The notes under the pieces: generated by a model
Seen by the model: the letters and a program-made list of their open reading frames with translations, nothing else
The model's database searches: none
What the model was told of the DNA's origin: nothing
Translations under genes and position numbers: made by a program
Source of the DNA: Pomacea canaliculata
Lineage: Eukaryota > Mollusca > Gastropoda > Architaenioglossa > Ampullariidae
Direction of reading: 5' to 3'
Assembly: GCF_003073045.1 (NCBI RefSeq)
Contig: NC_037595.1
Coordinates: 11,586,074 to 11,650,073, forward strand
DNA length: 64,000 nt
Shown here: one piece after another, positions 46,670 through 57,835 of the stretch
Numbering within the stretch: the stretch's first letter is position 1
Layout: each line of letters begins with the position of its first letter

Positions 46670-47993
46670 TACCTGCCAAAAGTTAGGGAAGCCCAGTTTT
46701 TGTTCCCCAAGACGCGGTATGTTTTTTCGCTGGAACGAAATGTGTACTGCACTGAATGGATTTATACTTTGTGTCACATATTTATTCATATATATCTTTG
46801 TTGTGTCGGTCCACGTAGCTTTTGTTAAACGCAAAGGAACAGAAGGTATGGAAATGTTCAGGTCTTTGAAAATATCCGGAGAATTGCTAGCAAATAATGA
46901 GAAAGGCAAAGGAAGATAAAAGTCATCGGCTAGGAGACATCTGAGACAGATCATCTAGAGAACTATTATCGTTATTGACATTCTTTTTCTTCCGGTGCCG
47001 CTTGTCGGTGTCTTCTGAAGATGTCTGACAGGAAAAGCAAAATGAAGAAGAAATCAGTTTTTTTTTTCCATCTTGTGATAATGTTCCAAGCGAATTTTCC
47101 CTGTGCACACGACACTTAACTGTTACGACAGCTTGACCCGGAGGTCACTGGAAGGTATGGGAGGTTTTTGCCATGAGGATGATTCTTCGCCTGCAACGTG
47201 GACGAAGAAAGGAAACAACACTTTTTCTGTTGACAGTTACTGATGTAGTCAATAGAAACATTTTGAAAGACGGATTATCTATCTTTAAACAGAGTAAATC
47301 AACAATCTATTCTCTATCTATTTTTTTTCCAACTCTCAGAATAATACCTAGCCAGCAGAAACTTTTCTATTCTCTGATTAGCATGACACTCGCCATGTTA
47401 GCACAGGACACAGCTTCAGACTGGGCGTGTGCAACAGGACAGAAAATAAACGACTACAGAAGAAGACAGGAGGTCAGTGCTTATGCAAAACCCAAAGGTC
47501 AAGCCCCAGCGTGAGGCGTGACGGCCTCGCAAACGTTTCACCAGACGCGACTCACTTTGTGCATCCAGATCATCTTTTCCACTCAACTCGCCGAGCATGT
47601 GTTATTCGTTACCAACTTAGACGCGATTCCACTTTTCGATGACAGACCCGGACGCTCAAAGACTTTCAAGCGGAGGGCGAGAAGGGCAGGCGAGTCTCCC
47701 CCATGCCACCTCCTTGTCCTCGCGCCATCTCTGTTGAAAGGTCTTTAGCGGCTCCTGGGCCACCACTTCGCCACTACTTGTGATACTTTCTTTCCAGGGA
47801 GATGAAAGTTTTGTTCAAAACTGGGCCACGGTTTAAATCTCATGTTACGAGATCCACCACCGACTCCTCCAGAAGCATCAAGAAAAACCAAGAAGAGCAA
47901 AGTCTCTATCTACTCAGCACAATGCAACAAGAACAAACAAAGACAAGAAGTCCCTTTCCGCTGGTCAAGAGGATGCGCCCTAGACCCTCTTGA
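46670..47993 (+). CDS. Unrecognised small basic protein (3' exons)
   Basis: A chain of in-phase exons: 46670..46716 (YLPKVREAQFLFPKT), possibly a 23-nt microexon 47132..47154, then 47420..47472 (DWACATGQKINDYRRRQE), 47646..47740 (TRTLKDFQAEGEKGRR and VSPMPPPCPRAISVE), and 47798..47993. The last exon encodes REMKVLFKTGPRFKSHVTRS, then a Ser/Lys/Gln-rich stretch ending KRMRPRPS and TGA. Junctions are GT-AG; the last intron is only 57 bases. Phase agrees across all joins, including the microexon, which is the weakest part. The start codon and any exon upstream of 46670 are not found. The product is Arg/Lys/Gln-rich with no domain I can name. It lies head to tail about 0.9 kb after rapsyn. The exon series is supported by phase and composition only. 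Confidence 0.5.
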
Positions 47994-50298
47994 CCACGTG
48001 AGCAACATATCACTGACGTTCCAACGTGACGTCACGATGGTGTCATTTTACCGTTATGGACTGCAACGAAGTTTCGATCGAAATCCAGAAGGGAAGTCCT
48101 TCTGTTATTTTCTTAATTTTTCTCCCTTTCCCGAAACCAAGCCCCCCAATTATTGTTAAAATTTTTTTTTTTGTCTTTTTCCTTTGGAGATTCCTTCGAC
48201 TGAAAAAATGGCATGTGTGGTGTCCTCTTTTTAAGATGTGTATTGGAACCACAATTTTTCTATTCTCTTATTCTCTTCATTCACAGCATTGTTCCTTCTT
48301 TGCAGCCTCTTCCTTTCTTTACTTCTTTTTTGTTATTTTCAATGATTATATTGTTACAATTATTATTACTGTTATCTACCTTTCTGTTCTCTAGCAATGA
48401 AGGCTATCCTTCAAAAGCTCTAGAAATTTGCAATAATTTTGAACAATCAACAGAGAATGTTTTTTAAGGGATGCAATATTAGATAAAAATTCTGATCTGT
48501 GATGATCGCCATGAATGTTTGCAGTTTGCGAAAATGAAATGTGTGTGAATGCAAGTGAATGATGAAATTGCTTTTGTGATAATTTTACTAGAGGGTGGAA
48601 AAACAGATTTGGATTGTGTGAATGTACTTTATTTTCTGATATTGCGTTTGTGCGTGCGGGTGTGTGTGTGTGAGTGAGAGAGTGCGAGAGGGAGAGAGAG
48701 AAGACCGAGTGCTTGCCTTGCGTTTGTGGAAGATAGTTATTGGGGAAAGCAAGAGAATATGAAACATGTAACAAATGTTTGATACGCATTATCTTGTTTA
48801 TTTTTAGCCATGTCCGCCTGAATGTGAATATGATGCAGATGTTGAACACTATTGTTTATTTGTGCTCTCTGTCTCTGTCTCTTAACTCCCCCCTCTCTCT
48901 CTCTCCACCTCCTCCCTCTCTCAACGTGCAATACTTACTTCAAGTAAGCCTTCATTAAACATTTCTAAAGCTTTTCGAGCTATTTACAGCAAAAAGCATA
49001 CGAAATTATATTACTACTTTATTTTAATTAGCTCATGGAAATAATTGTGCCTTGCACAGTTTCATTAAGTGTTGACCACTTAATATATTAAGTTCACTTC
49101 CTAAAAGATCTTCAGATCTCGTCAGAATGTCTCGAAAAAATCCACGATGTATTTTTTAGTGGTTTAGAAACCTCTTTTTTTGAAAATTGATCAGTTCCGT
49201 TTGGTGAGCGCTGGTTCGCCATAACAAGTCATTAAAAGCAATGCAATTTTTGTAAGCAGTGTTCTCCTGTGTTGCTCTCTGTTCTCTGACATTTTAATTT
49301 CTCTTTGGTGAAACTTTTTTAATGGATGGGTCTGTTGAGTTGGATGTCTGAGTAATATTTGTCATATTTCTAACGATTGTTGAGTCTGGAGACAAAGATC
49401 CGTCTGCCCACCATCACGTGATTTATCGCGGAGGTGAGAGCTGCGATCCGTCTTCGCGATTCCTTGTCTTGGCACGGTGAACCACACCCCTGTGGTTCTT
49501 GGCTAAACAACCTTTATTTATCATAGTTGACATGAGCGTTGTTCGCGAAACATTCAAAACATGTCAAGCGACACAGACTTGTGCGACTCTTCCCTTCTCA
49601 CGGACTAGCACACACACGTACACACAAACACAATGAATAATGTCGGACACACAACATACACTCGTAAAATCCCATAATCCCTTTCATTTACACCTGTATG
49701 TGCAGAACACAAAACACAGTGACACACACGTTCACAGCCATCATCAAAGATTGTGGGAAATGTTCCAATGGTGTTGGAGTGGAGTCTACAGTAAACAGCC
49801 TGTGAAATGGTTTTATTTGTTATCTCAATATTAAAGATTTAGTATCTCCATGTTGTTCTCCACGCAATCGAAAAGCATCCTAAGACAACAACCCCTTCCG
49901 TTGACTTTATTTGCTTATTATTTACTATTTATTTACAGACGACATTTCTCTCGGCATGTGGCGTGACCAGCTTGCAGTAATATAAACTCAGCTCCTGGCT
50001 CGACATTAAACAGCCACCAACCATTATTTAGTTATTTCGTTTCAACAATATTTTTCTATTTTGTTAGAGGGAAGTGAAAGAAAGATTTCGTCCGTAACTT
50101 GATTACTTTTACCTGATTTAACATGAACGGTTTTCATGGTGGCTCGGCATACAAATGTGCTGATATTCAGAGACTGCTCCCTTTTATCGTGTCGCAAACA
50201 ACAATTTTTTTAGTGGTAGGAGAGCGAGAATTATTGGCCTTCAAATCACTTACGCGCTGTTTACTTTGCATAGAATCGGGCTGAGACCTTCGTGTGAG
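47994..50298. other. Intergenic
   Basis: No gene is recognised. GT/GA simple sequence occurs at 48650..48705 and CT-rich sequence at 48865..48920. Confidence 0.35.
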
Positions 50299-50559
50299 TT
50301 AAAGGTCTAGTAGTGTACAATTTTGTTTTCCTAAAGACTGGATAAAGCTCAAAATTTGTTTCCCAAAAATTTGGATCCTCGAGGTACTCCCCTACAAACA
50401 TCACTATGCACAGACAGAAGGCAAACTGCTGACGTCACGTTTGTACATGCGTACCTCGAGAACGGAAAGGGAGCATTCATCCAGCTGAGGGGAGATACTA
50501 TCTAACACTGAGCTTTACCCAGTCATAAGAAAACAAATGTGGCTTCACTGGACCTTTAA
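50299..50559. mobile_element. Inverted-repeat element (MITE-like), TTAA ends
   Basis: The left end is TTAAAGGTCTAGTAGTG and the right end is CACTGGACCTTTAA, an imperfect inverted pair. Inside, TTGTTTTC, then AGACTGGATAAAGCTC, pairs with GAGCTTTACCCAGTC, then GAAAACAA. Nearer the centre CTCGAGGTAC pairs with GTACCTCGAG. The whole 261-bp segment could fold as a long imperfect hairpin. TTAA at both edges fits TTAA-targeting DNA transposons of the piggyBac type, but the family is not established. It is non-coding and non-autonomous. A TGACGTCA-type CRE lies near its centre (about 50432). Confidence 0.6.
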
Positions 50560-51119
50560 GACATCAGGTAAAGCTGCATGTGTATGCCATGCTTCCGCCG
50601 TTACAACAAGCAAAGCTAGGAGCTGTAACTAACGTAAGAAGCACGAACTTGTATTACTGGACTGCTGGCAGACGATTTTTTTCCAGTTAACTGCTAAAAC
50701 GAGGCATGAGACTACAAAGCTTCCGGTTTATTCACATTCTTTGTTTAGACTCGCCGAGACTAACAGCGGATCACTTCGCTAGAGGCTAATCGTTGGTCTC
50801 GGCAGACAGACAGCAGTCCACCTATACACGTCCATGGAAAGAAAGGGGTGGAGAAGGTATTACACCAGTTAGTTGTCTCCAGTCCGCCCATGAACCTGTA
50901 AGTTAGGCTCATGACCCTTTGTGCGTTGCGGCACTTTTATTCCTGGGAGGTTATAAACCAACAATCAGGCATTTCTCGTTCAACGACCTGTCCGACCACA
51001 CCAAGCCTCTCTCCCACTCTCAAAACCAAAGTTGTACACCGAGCAGAAGACAACTTTCTCTGACTGTTAACCTATCCGCCAAAATCTGAGTTGTGCTCTA
51101 ATTTCGCCAAGAAATGTGA

Positions 51120-51329
51120 GAGGTAGAGTTGCTCGCGGTCCTTACTACCTCGGAGGTAGCGTTATTTGCGGTCGGTAGCTACGGCCTGTAGAGAGGAGAC
51201 AGGGTGATAAGCAAGGGTCGGGGTGTTGGGTGAGCACAGCACGGGTGCCAGGAGTTCACGGCGGTCGTGGCTGGTTGTTGGACACAAACGCAAGTCGCAC
51301 GGAAAGCGAGAGGGAGACCTGAGTTGGAG
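51120..51329 (+). other. Candidate non-coding first exon
   Basis: A GC-rich stretch (GTAGCGTTATTTGCGGTCGG, then CAGTTC-like sequence without ATG-led protein) ends in the strong donor TTGGAG|GTAAGTAG after 51329. TTATAAACC about 170 bases upstream (near 50951) could be a TATA element. It may serve the plus-strand genes at 55.4 or 57.8 kb. No partner acceptor can be proven. Confidence 0.3.
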
Positions 51330-54300
51330 GTAAGTAGCAACATCACAGCTTCTTGAAGGCGTGTATGTTTGTGTATGTACCTATGCATGTGACTGCACTC
51401 ATCATAAGATTGAAGATGAAGTACATGTGTCTCCCTGTGTGAAGGAGAAAGAGAGAAAGAGAGAGAGAGCTTGATGTAATTTCTCTTTCATAGCACGAAT
51501 CACTTCTTTTTTCCCTACTCTCAACAATTTTATTTAAATCAGTCATAAACATATTAAATGGTAAGAGGCAAAGGAAGAATAACACACTAGTTGTCACCTC
51601 GGCACTTTATCTCACAATTTTGAAACAGCCGTTGCCTTTACCTTTCTTACTGCCTTTCAGTTTGAACTCTTTTCTTTCCCTCATTCGCTTTCCTGGTCTT
51701 TTTTTAAAACTCTTATCTAGAGTTACGGGCACTGGTATGATATGTAAGGACCCTAAGTACCCATTATGCCACGAGTAAGAATTAATGGCCTGTTAGTGGA
51801 GGCTAGCTCCGTTGGCTACGTCGACACGTCCACACTCGGTCCTTCACCGTTGCCACTCAAGAGCACTTCAAGAGTGCACGACGCATGCGCGTGGCTAGAA
51901 AAGTGTTTCACTGCGTTTTAACCCCACAGCAGACCAAGGCCACGAGAAATGTGAAAGCCAAAACTATCATAATTATAGAAAGAATCAGAGAGAGAGATAT
52001 GAAAAAAAAAATGAGTATTGAGGACAATAGACAAGAACAGCAACGAAGGAGACGAGGGACTGTCGACACATTTTAGAAGAGACTTGCGCCCTCTCTGTTT
52101 AGTCCCGGAGAAGATAAGCAGGAGAAAGAAGATGCTTTCCATGTTGAGATGCTTCTCTTATTTGATGAGTTCTGCTGTTTCTTGTCCGACAATAACAGAA
52201 TTTTTTTTTAAATGATATAACCAGAAACCTTGTGAGCTTTCCGCAGATAACTCCTCGTTCCAGATATTATCTCTAACGACTCATTTCATTTTCGAAAAAA
52301 AAAACCGAGCGCTTGATGGCTAAAAGCAGCTGCACTCAGTAAAAGATATTGTTGGTGTGACGGATTCTTGATTTGTCGCGTTGTGTGCCGAAACCTTAAT
52401 GTTGAAGGACAAGATGCCGTTTAGAAAAAAAAAAAAACAAAAAAAAACAAGCTTTTGATGTGTTTCTTTGGTGCCAATAAAGCCAAAGCGGCGCTGGCCT
52501 CATTGAAAACAGCACTCATCAAATTAAAATCAACGCAGTGTTTAACATTCTTATGTAAAAATTTATCTTCGTTAATATCACCTGAACAATTTGTGTGGAG
52601 AGAGATGAACAATCATGCCCTGACGCCTACTCTTAAAAAAAGTCGTTGGAGGCATATTTCACTCAAGTCTAGACAAAAAAAAAATTCACTCTGCTCCTGA
52701 CTCTTAGTCACTCTCTTATTCATGTCACATTTTCTGTCCGCTGATTTACCCTCAGTCAAAACCGCCAAGCAAGACCTGGTGCCAGTTCCTTGGCATTCTT
52801 TTGATGACAATGTTTATGTTAGTGTATCTAACGAAAAGAAATTTATTGAGAACAATTAAAGTTAAAAGAAATTTTTACGACAACTAGAACTTAATCCTTG
52901 ATGGGCAGATGAACAAATGCAAGAATGATGAACTTCTCTCATGTCAGCGCTGCGACTTTATGACCTGAGAAGTCCAATAGTTCTGAATACCCTTTCATCA
53001 TCTCTGCACCCTCCCACATCCGATTACAAGTGGTGGGACATCTTCCTGGCTAATAAACCAGCTGGTCAGTCAATAAATAATGAGTCCTGTCCTAAACCCT
53101 TCAAAAAGTAATGAGCACTGTTCTCAAACCCTCAATACCAGTTCGTGAACTTCATAACAAAACGTTTCCTCTATGACCTCTGGCCTCTGTTAGTCAAAGT
53201 ATTCACAGAGTATGTTCGCGAAAACCATCTCTTAAACATTTGTACATGGGTTTCCAAGCTTCGCGAATCGGATTATATTATTTTAAGGCTCTTTTTAACC
53301 GGACGAAAAATGTTTTTGAGGACCTGGCTTTAAATTGAATAGGTGGACTGGAATACCTGTGTGAGAATAGTAACCGTTCCTCAAATCCACCATTGCAATC
53401 TTGATGAATGCTTTTTCTGGACACAGAGGTCTTCGGTCACGTGATAACTGAAATTGGAGTTAAGAGTTCAGTTATTAATTTTAACGGGCAAACACATCAT
53501 GAGCTTCTTGGCACCGTTGTAGTTCTGGCTGCTGATTGGCATATCAAGGTGTCGTTGGTATAAATGTGCTTTGAACATTTTAGGAAAGTGTGGGACACTG
53601 TTATCAGCAAGATTGGCATAACAAATGATGTAGCACTGAAGTACCTACACGCTGCAGATATGAAGTTTTGTGTACATTTATTTTAATCACTATAGGACGA
53701 TAGATATGTGTGTCTATATTAGTCAAGAGGTGCGGAAGCAGATAAAATTATCTTATGTCACGTTCATGATTCGAAAATTTTTCAGCGACATTCACAACTC
53801 GAGGAAATATTCTTTAAGCATCGTTAACAACAGCCCAGTCATCGTCCTCAAAATGAAAGAAACGAGGGAAAACGAGTATGTGAATATGATTGTTGACACA
53901 CAGAAGATTTGTAAATACACATTACTTTATACAGTTAGAGGCTACAGAAGCGAATAAGGATTTATACAAAATTAGAGAAGTATGCCATGTGAAAAAAAAA
54001 AACTTCGAGCCCACCTTTGATTATTTGGTAAGGCTCTGTATAATATTAAATAAATATTATCATAGTATTCTTGAAAAAATAACCATTTTCAATATCTGAT
54101 GACAAATACCTGTTCCCGCTGTTATTTACGTTTTAATTTCTCCTAAGATTAGATTATGTTCACAAACTGTATTTTAATGTCCAGTTTTGTTGCTTATACT
54201 CATTCTCGTCTAATGTCTACTCCTTCGGTTGACAGCATGTGATCGCTGGGATGTAAGAAAATTCCTTTCAGCCCCAATATGACATTCTACCCTTCTGCAG

Positions 54301-54970
54301 GTGTATTTGGACCTCATTGTATCAGTCGAATCTAGGGGTATACATCGAGTACTGAACGGTAAATAAACTCAGGATAATCCCCACTGCCCTTTATATAATC
54401 CATTGATTAAGTCTGGCGTTTACAAAGGAGTACTTCTCAAGCCATCACACGGCCTCAGTCCTGCTCCCAACTCGCGTGACAGCAAGATGTAGCGTGAGTG
54501 AAGTCGATTAAACTTGCCTTGGCACCAGCCCCTACTCGATGAACCACTCCTTCTGCCCTTTGACGCCTCGTTTCAAGACCAACAAAGGGTGGTGCGTGTG
54601 TCGGATGAGATCGTGTGAACGTCAACGACTCGACGCAAACCTAAAAAACGACAAAACCGTCAGTTTATTTTGCACGTGTGGTCGCTGACATTAAGTCCAT
54701 GAGCTGTTATTTGTGGACTATTCTCTTGCGTTTTCTTGGGTCAGCGAACGCCGCTCTAAGGTCAGTTATTTCGCCTGAGCTGCTCTTGATTTCATAACGT
54801 GGAGTCCGACTACAGAAAGACTGTAGTGCTTGCAACACAGCAGATTATATGGAACAAGAAGCATATGTCATCTGGTAAAGTTCGTGGGGAATAAGTTTTT
54901 TTTTTTCACAACAAGCCAGCAACTACATGACGGCAAAGCAGCCAGCTCTTATAAACAGATCCCACATGCA
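51330..54970. other. Intron or intergenic sequence
   Basis: AT-rich throughout. No gene, repeat family or conserved element is recognised. Open frames are short and without coding character. Confidence 0.35.
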
Positions 54971-54974
54971 GAAA

Positions 54975-55080
54975 AAAAAACCAGCTTGCCCGAGACGAGG
55001 TTTGAACCCAGGACAGTCAAACCTTGCTGTATTGGTGACAGGTGCTAACCGTTGCGCCAGTGGACCACCCGGGGAAAGAA
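54975..55080 (-). mobile_element. tRNA-derived SINE copy
   Basis: Read on the minus strand, CACTGGCGCAACGGTTAGCA (A box) is followed about 40 bases later by GGGTTCAAACCTCG (good B box), with a T-rich run after it. It is a tRNA-like head without a clean cloverleaf or flanking tRNA gene context, so a SINE is preferred over a functional tRNA. Confidence 0.6.
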
Positions 55081-55386
55081 GGAGAGGGGCTGCCTTCCAT
55101 CTCCATCAACGAGTATGAGCAGTATTCAGCACACCTACACGTCAGTTAAACGACACAGTGTGCACTCAGGTGCTTCTAAAACTGTTCCTACACGTCTTCA
55201 GTCCTTTGTGGCCGAGCCTTCACCATGCAGACGCTCATTATTCTGCAGTTCCTCGACGTACGTCGATATTTATTTATTTTTCTATACATAAATAGCCTTG
55301 TATGATCGGAAAATTCTGAGCATTGTTTAATCGAACTTCTTTTCTTTTCTTTGGTTATATTTCCCCTTTCATTTTTTTTTTTGAAG

Positions 55387-55879
55387 TGGGAGACGGGAGT
55401 TGTTTACGTAACCACCCTGGCGGGTCGCCACTTTCTGGCTGCGAGGCACAGACAGCGAAAAGGACAACAGCTGCGTCACTTCCAGCCTCAGCTTATCAGG
55501 CGTTTGAGCGCTGGCTGCGTGATCAAAGGGAGTCAGGTGAATGTTTTAATCACACGTGTGGCCATCTCGCCATCAGGGGGCACGTGCTGACAGGAAGATG
55601 ATCCGATAGGAGGATCTGCCAGCAGGTGAGAGAGAAGGTGAGTTACCTAAGTGCTCCCTTGGTTTGTTTTTTTTTTTTCGTTTTGTGTTTTTTGTTTTCT
55701 TTTGTTTTGTTTTTCGTTCTTTCCTTTCTTGTTTTTTTTTTTTTTTATTTTTTGCAACCCAAAGATGTGTGCTGCTATCCAATATTCAGCTCGACGAAGG
55801 TCAGGTTGTGCTGGAGCGACATTTTTCTCGCCATCAAAACACCCTGGACCTGGCGCTGACGCACTTGAGTCGCATATAG
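55387..55879 (+). CDS. Two terminal exons of an unrecognised gene
   Basis: Exon 55387..55536 (acceptor TTTTGAAG, donor AGTCAG|GTGAAT) joins in phase 0 to 55790..55879 (acceptor ATATTCAG), ending in TAG. The second exon reads LDEGQVVLERHFSRHQNTL then DLALTHLSRI and looks like an amphipathic helix. The first reads VVYVTTLAGRHFLAARHRQR and onwards. The alternative frame of the first exon, with SAYQAFERWLRDQRES, is also open, and in that frame the second exon stays open as well (SPSKHPGPGADALESHIA), so the true frame is undecided. I prefer the first because of the helical C-terminus. No start codon or upstream exon is found. A C-rich T tract of about 80 bases lies in the intron. Confidence 0.35.
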
Positions 55880-57835
55880 CCGTGTAGAATGACATCTTTT
55901 ACCTAATACTTTTTCATGATTTTCAAACTGGGTGCAAACCGATCACAAATATTGGGTTAATCAGCAAGTCGACCCCGAGCCTTCCATTTTCTAGTCTCGG
56001 CTACACTCGACCGAATCGACCCGTGGGTCACACACCTTGTAGCACTTTTCAAGCACTCGTGCGCATGTCTTAGTGAAATCCACACTTGATCTCGATAACA
56101 AAAAGTCAATTCTCGTTGATCGAGATCGATCGGAATAACGGGAATAGGCGCGCGCTTGCATGGACCTCGTTCAGACGTGTATCTGTGACGTCACTAGAGC
56201 GCAGCCAAACCAAACTGACATTCTGTGACCAAACTATGGTTTTTTGACACTGAACCAGATCTCTGTTTCAAACTGCCATTCTATTATTCATTTCTGTTCC
56301 AATTAAACATTTCTGTGACAAAAACATTAGCTCAGGAAGGGCAGGGTTAATAACGGGAAAAGCACAGACAGCATTCTTCAGGGGAAAATTATACGAAACT
56401 GCTTTCATAAATGATATTAGTAACTTCTCTATGTTTATGGTGGCAGACGAATGAGTTAAAGGAAAGGAAGATATTCTGAAGAATAATGAAAAAGATAGCG
56501 AAGACTATGAATAAAATAGATAGGATGAAAGAGAGAGGAAAATCAAAAGGAACTTCATAAGGTGTCTAGGCTTTCAGCCCTGTGGTCGGTCTCTTACCTG
56601 GTTGCTAATTTTAATGTTTTTTTTTAATTAAAACCAGTTGCCACGCTACAAAACATAGAAGTGAGGATATAATACATCAGGTTTCACAATGTGTCCTCCT
56701 TAGAAAAATAACATTTTACTAACTTCAGAACGGAATATAACCACTAGAGACTGTCCTTATTGCTTGAACACAGAAGTAAAGCGAAATCCAAGTTCTGTAA
56801 GTCTGTTCTGTATACAAAGTAAGCCAATTTCTTTAAAATATACATCTCAATCATCTTTACTTCAGATCATTTTTCTCCTGTCAAAGCCTAACGGTACCTT
56901 AATCAGAAAATGTGTCAACTTTCACATACTTTACAGTGATACCAGATGCTAGTCTGTAGAAACCTCAGCCTGTCAGTCTTTCCTTTGTTGCTCTGCTGTG
57001 TACTTGAAGATTATTCGACTTTCTAAATTCTGATTGAGACTGTCAGCCTGATGATTACATATTCCGTCTTATTCCCTCAACCACCCCTCCTTTTTTTTTT
57101 AATGCAGTCTATCATATTTTTGTTGTTGTTGCTTGTTGTTGCTGCTGCGTTATATAATCATTTGTTGTCGATTAGTCTTGCACTTGTTCCCTTGCTTATG
57201 TTGTCTAGCATACAAAACATTCTGGGTTTTGTTTGTTTGTTTGTTTGTTTTTTTGTTTGTTTGTTTGTTTGTTTTTGTTATATAATAATTTGCTGTGATT
57301 AGTTTTTCACTTTTCAAGTCTCTGTGTATTGACTCCCGTTTCAGACCCTCTAGTAACGGGCCTAAGTCTTAATGAATAAAGCTCAGTCCAGCACTCCTTC
57401 TCTCCCCCTCCTTCGCTCTTCCAGCCCTTTCTCCCCCTCCCGCCTCCCTTTAACTCCTCGTGCGATTATATGAGAAGATAAATCACACTACCCGTCTCGT
57501 CAGCACCCGGTTATTGAGACCCTTCCTTTGTGCGGTATGAGACATTTAAGATGTGCCATACGTTCCCTGATATACGATCGCATACAAGAGTTAGTGACAG
57601 CCGAGAATCTTTCATAGACTGCAGCGATAAAATGCGAGATGGCCCTTATATTCACCCTGAGTATTTGTTGTCTGTCAAGTGCAAGGAATATACCCGGCGG
57701 AGCAATATTCACCAACGGATTCGATTTCAGAGCCAAGGCCCAGCACTGCGCTCTGCTCGGCGCCGACGTGTTTGGTTACCTCCCCTTATTTTCAATTGGT
57801 GCTGCACTTGAGTCATTCTTTCGCTCTATTCGCAG
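55880..57835. other. Sequence between exon groups
   Basis: Mostly non-coding. Open frames around 57530..57880 overlap in three frames and cannot be resolved into an exon. A (GTTT)n microsatellite lies at 57226..57275. Confidence 0.35.
57226..57275. repeat. (GTTT)n microsatellite
   Basis: About twelve tetranucleotide units with one interruption. Confidence 0.95.

Noticed and set aside
54975-55080. A functional tRNA gene
   Set aside because: Good A and B boxes are present, but acceptor-stem pairing is not evident and a T-rich SINE-like tail follows.
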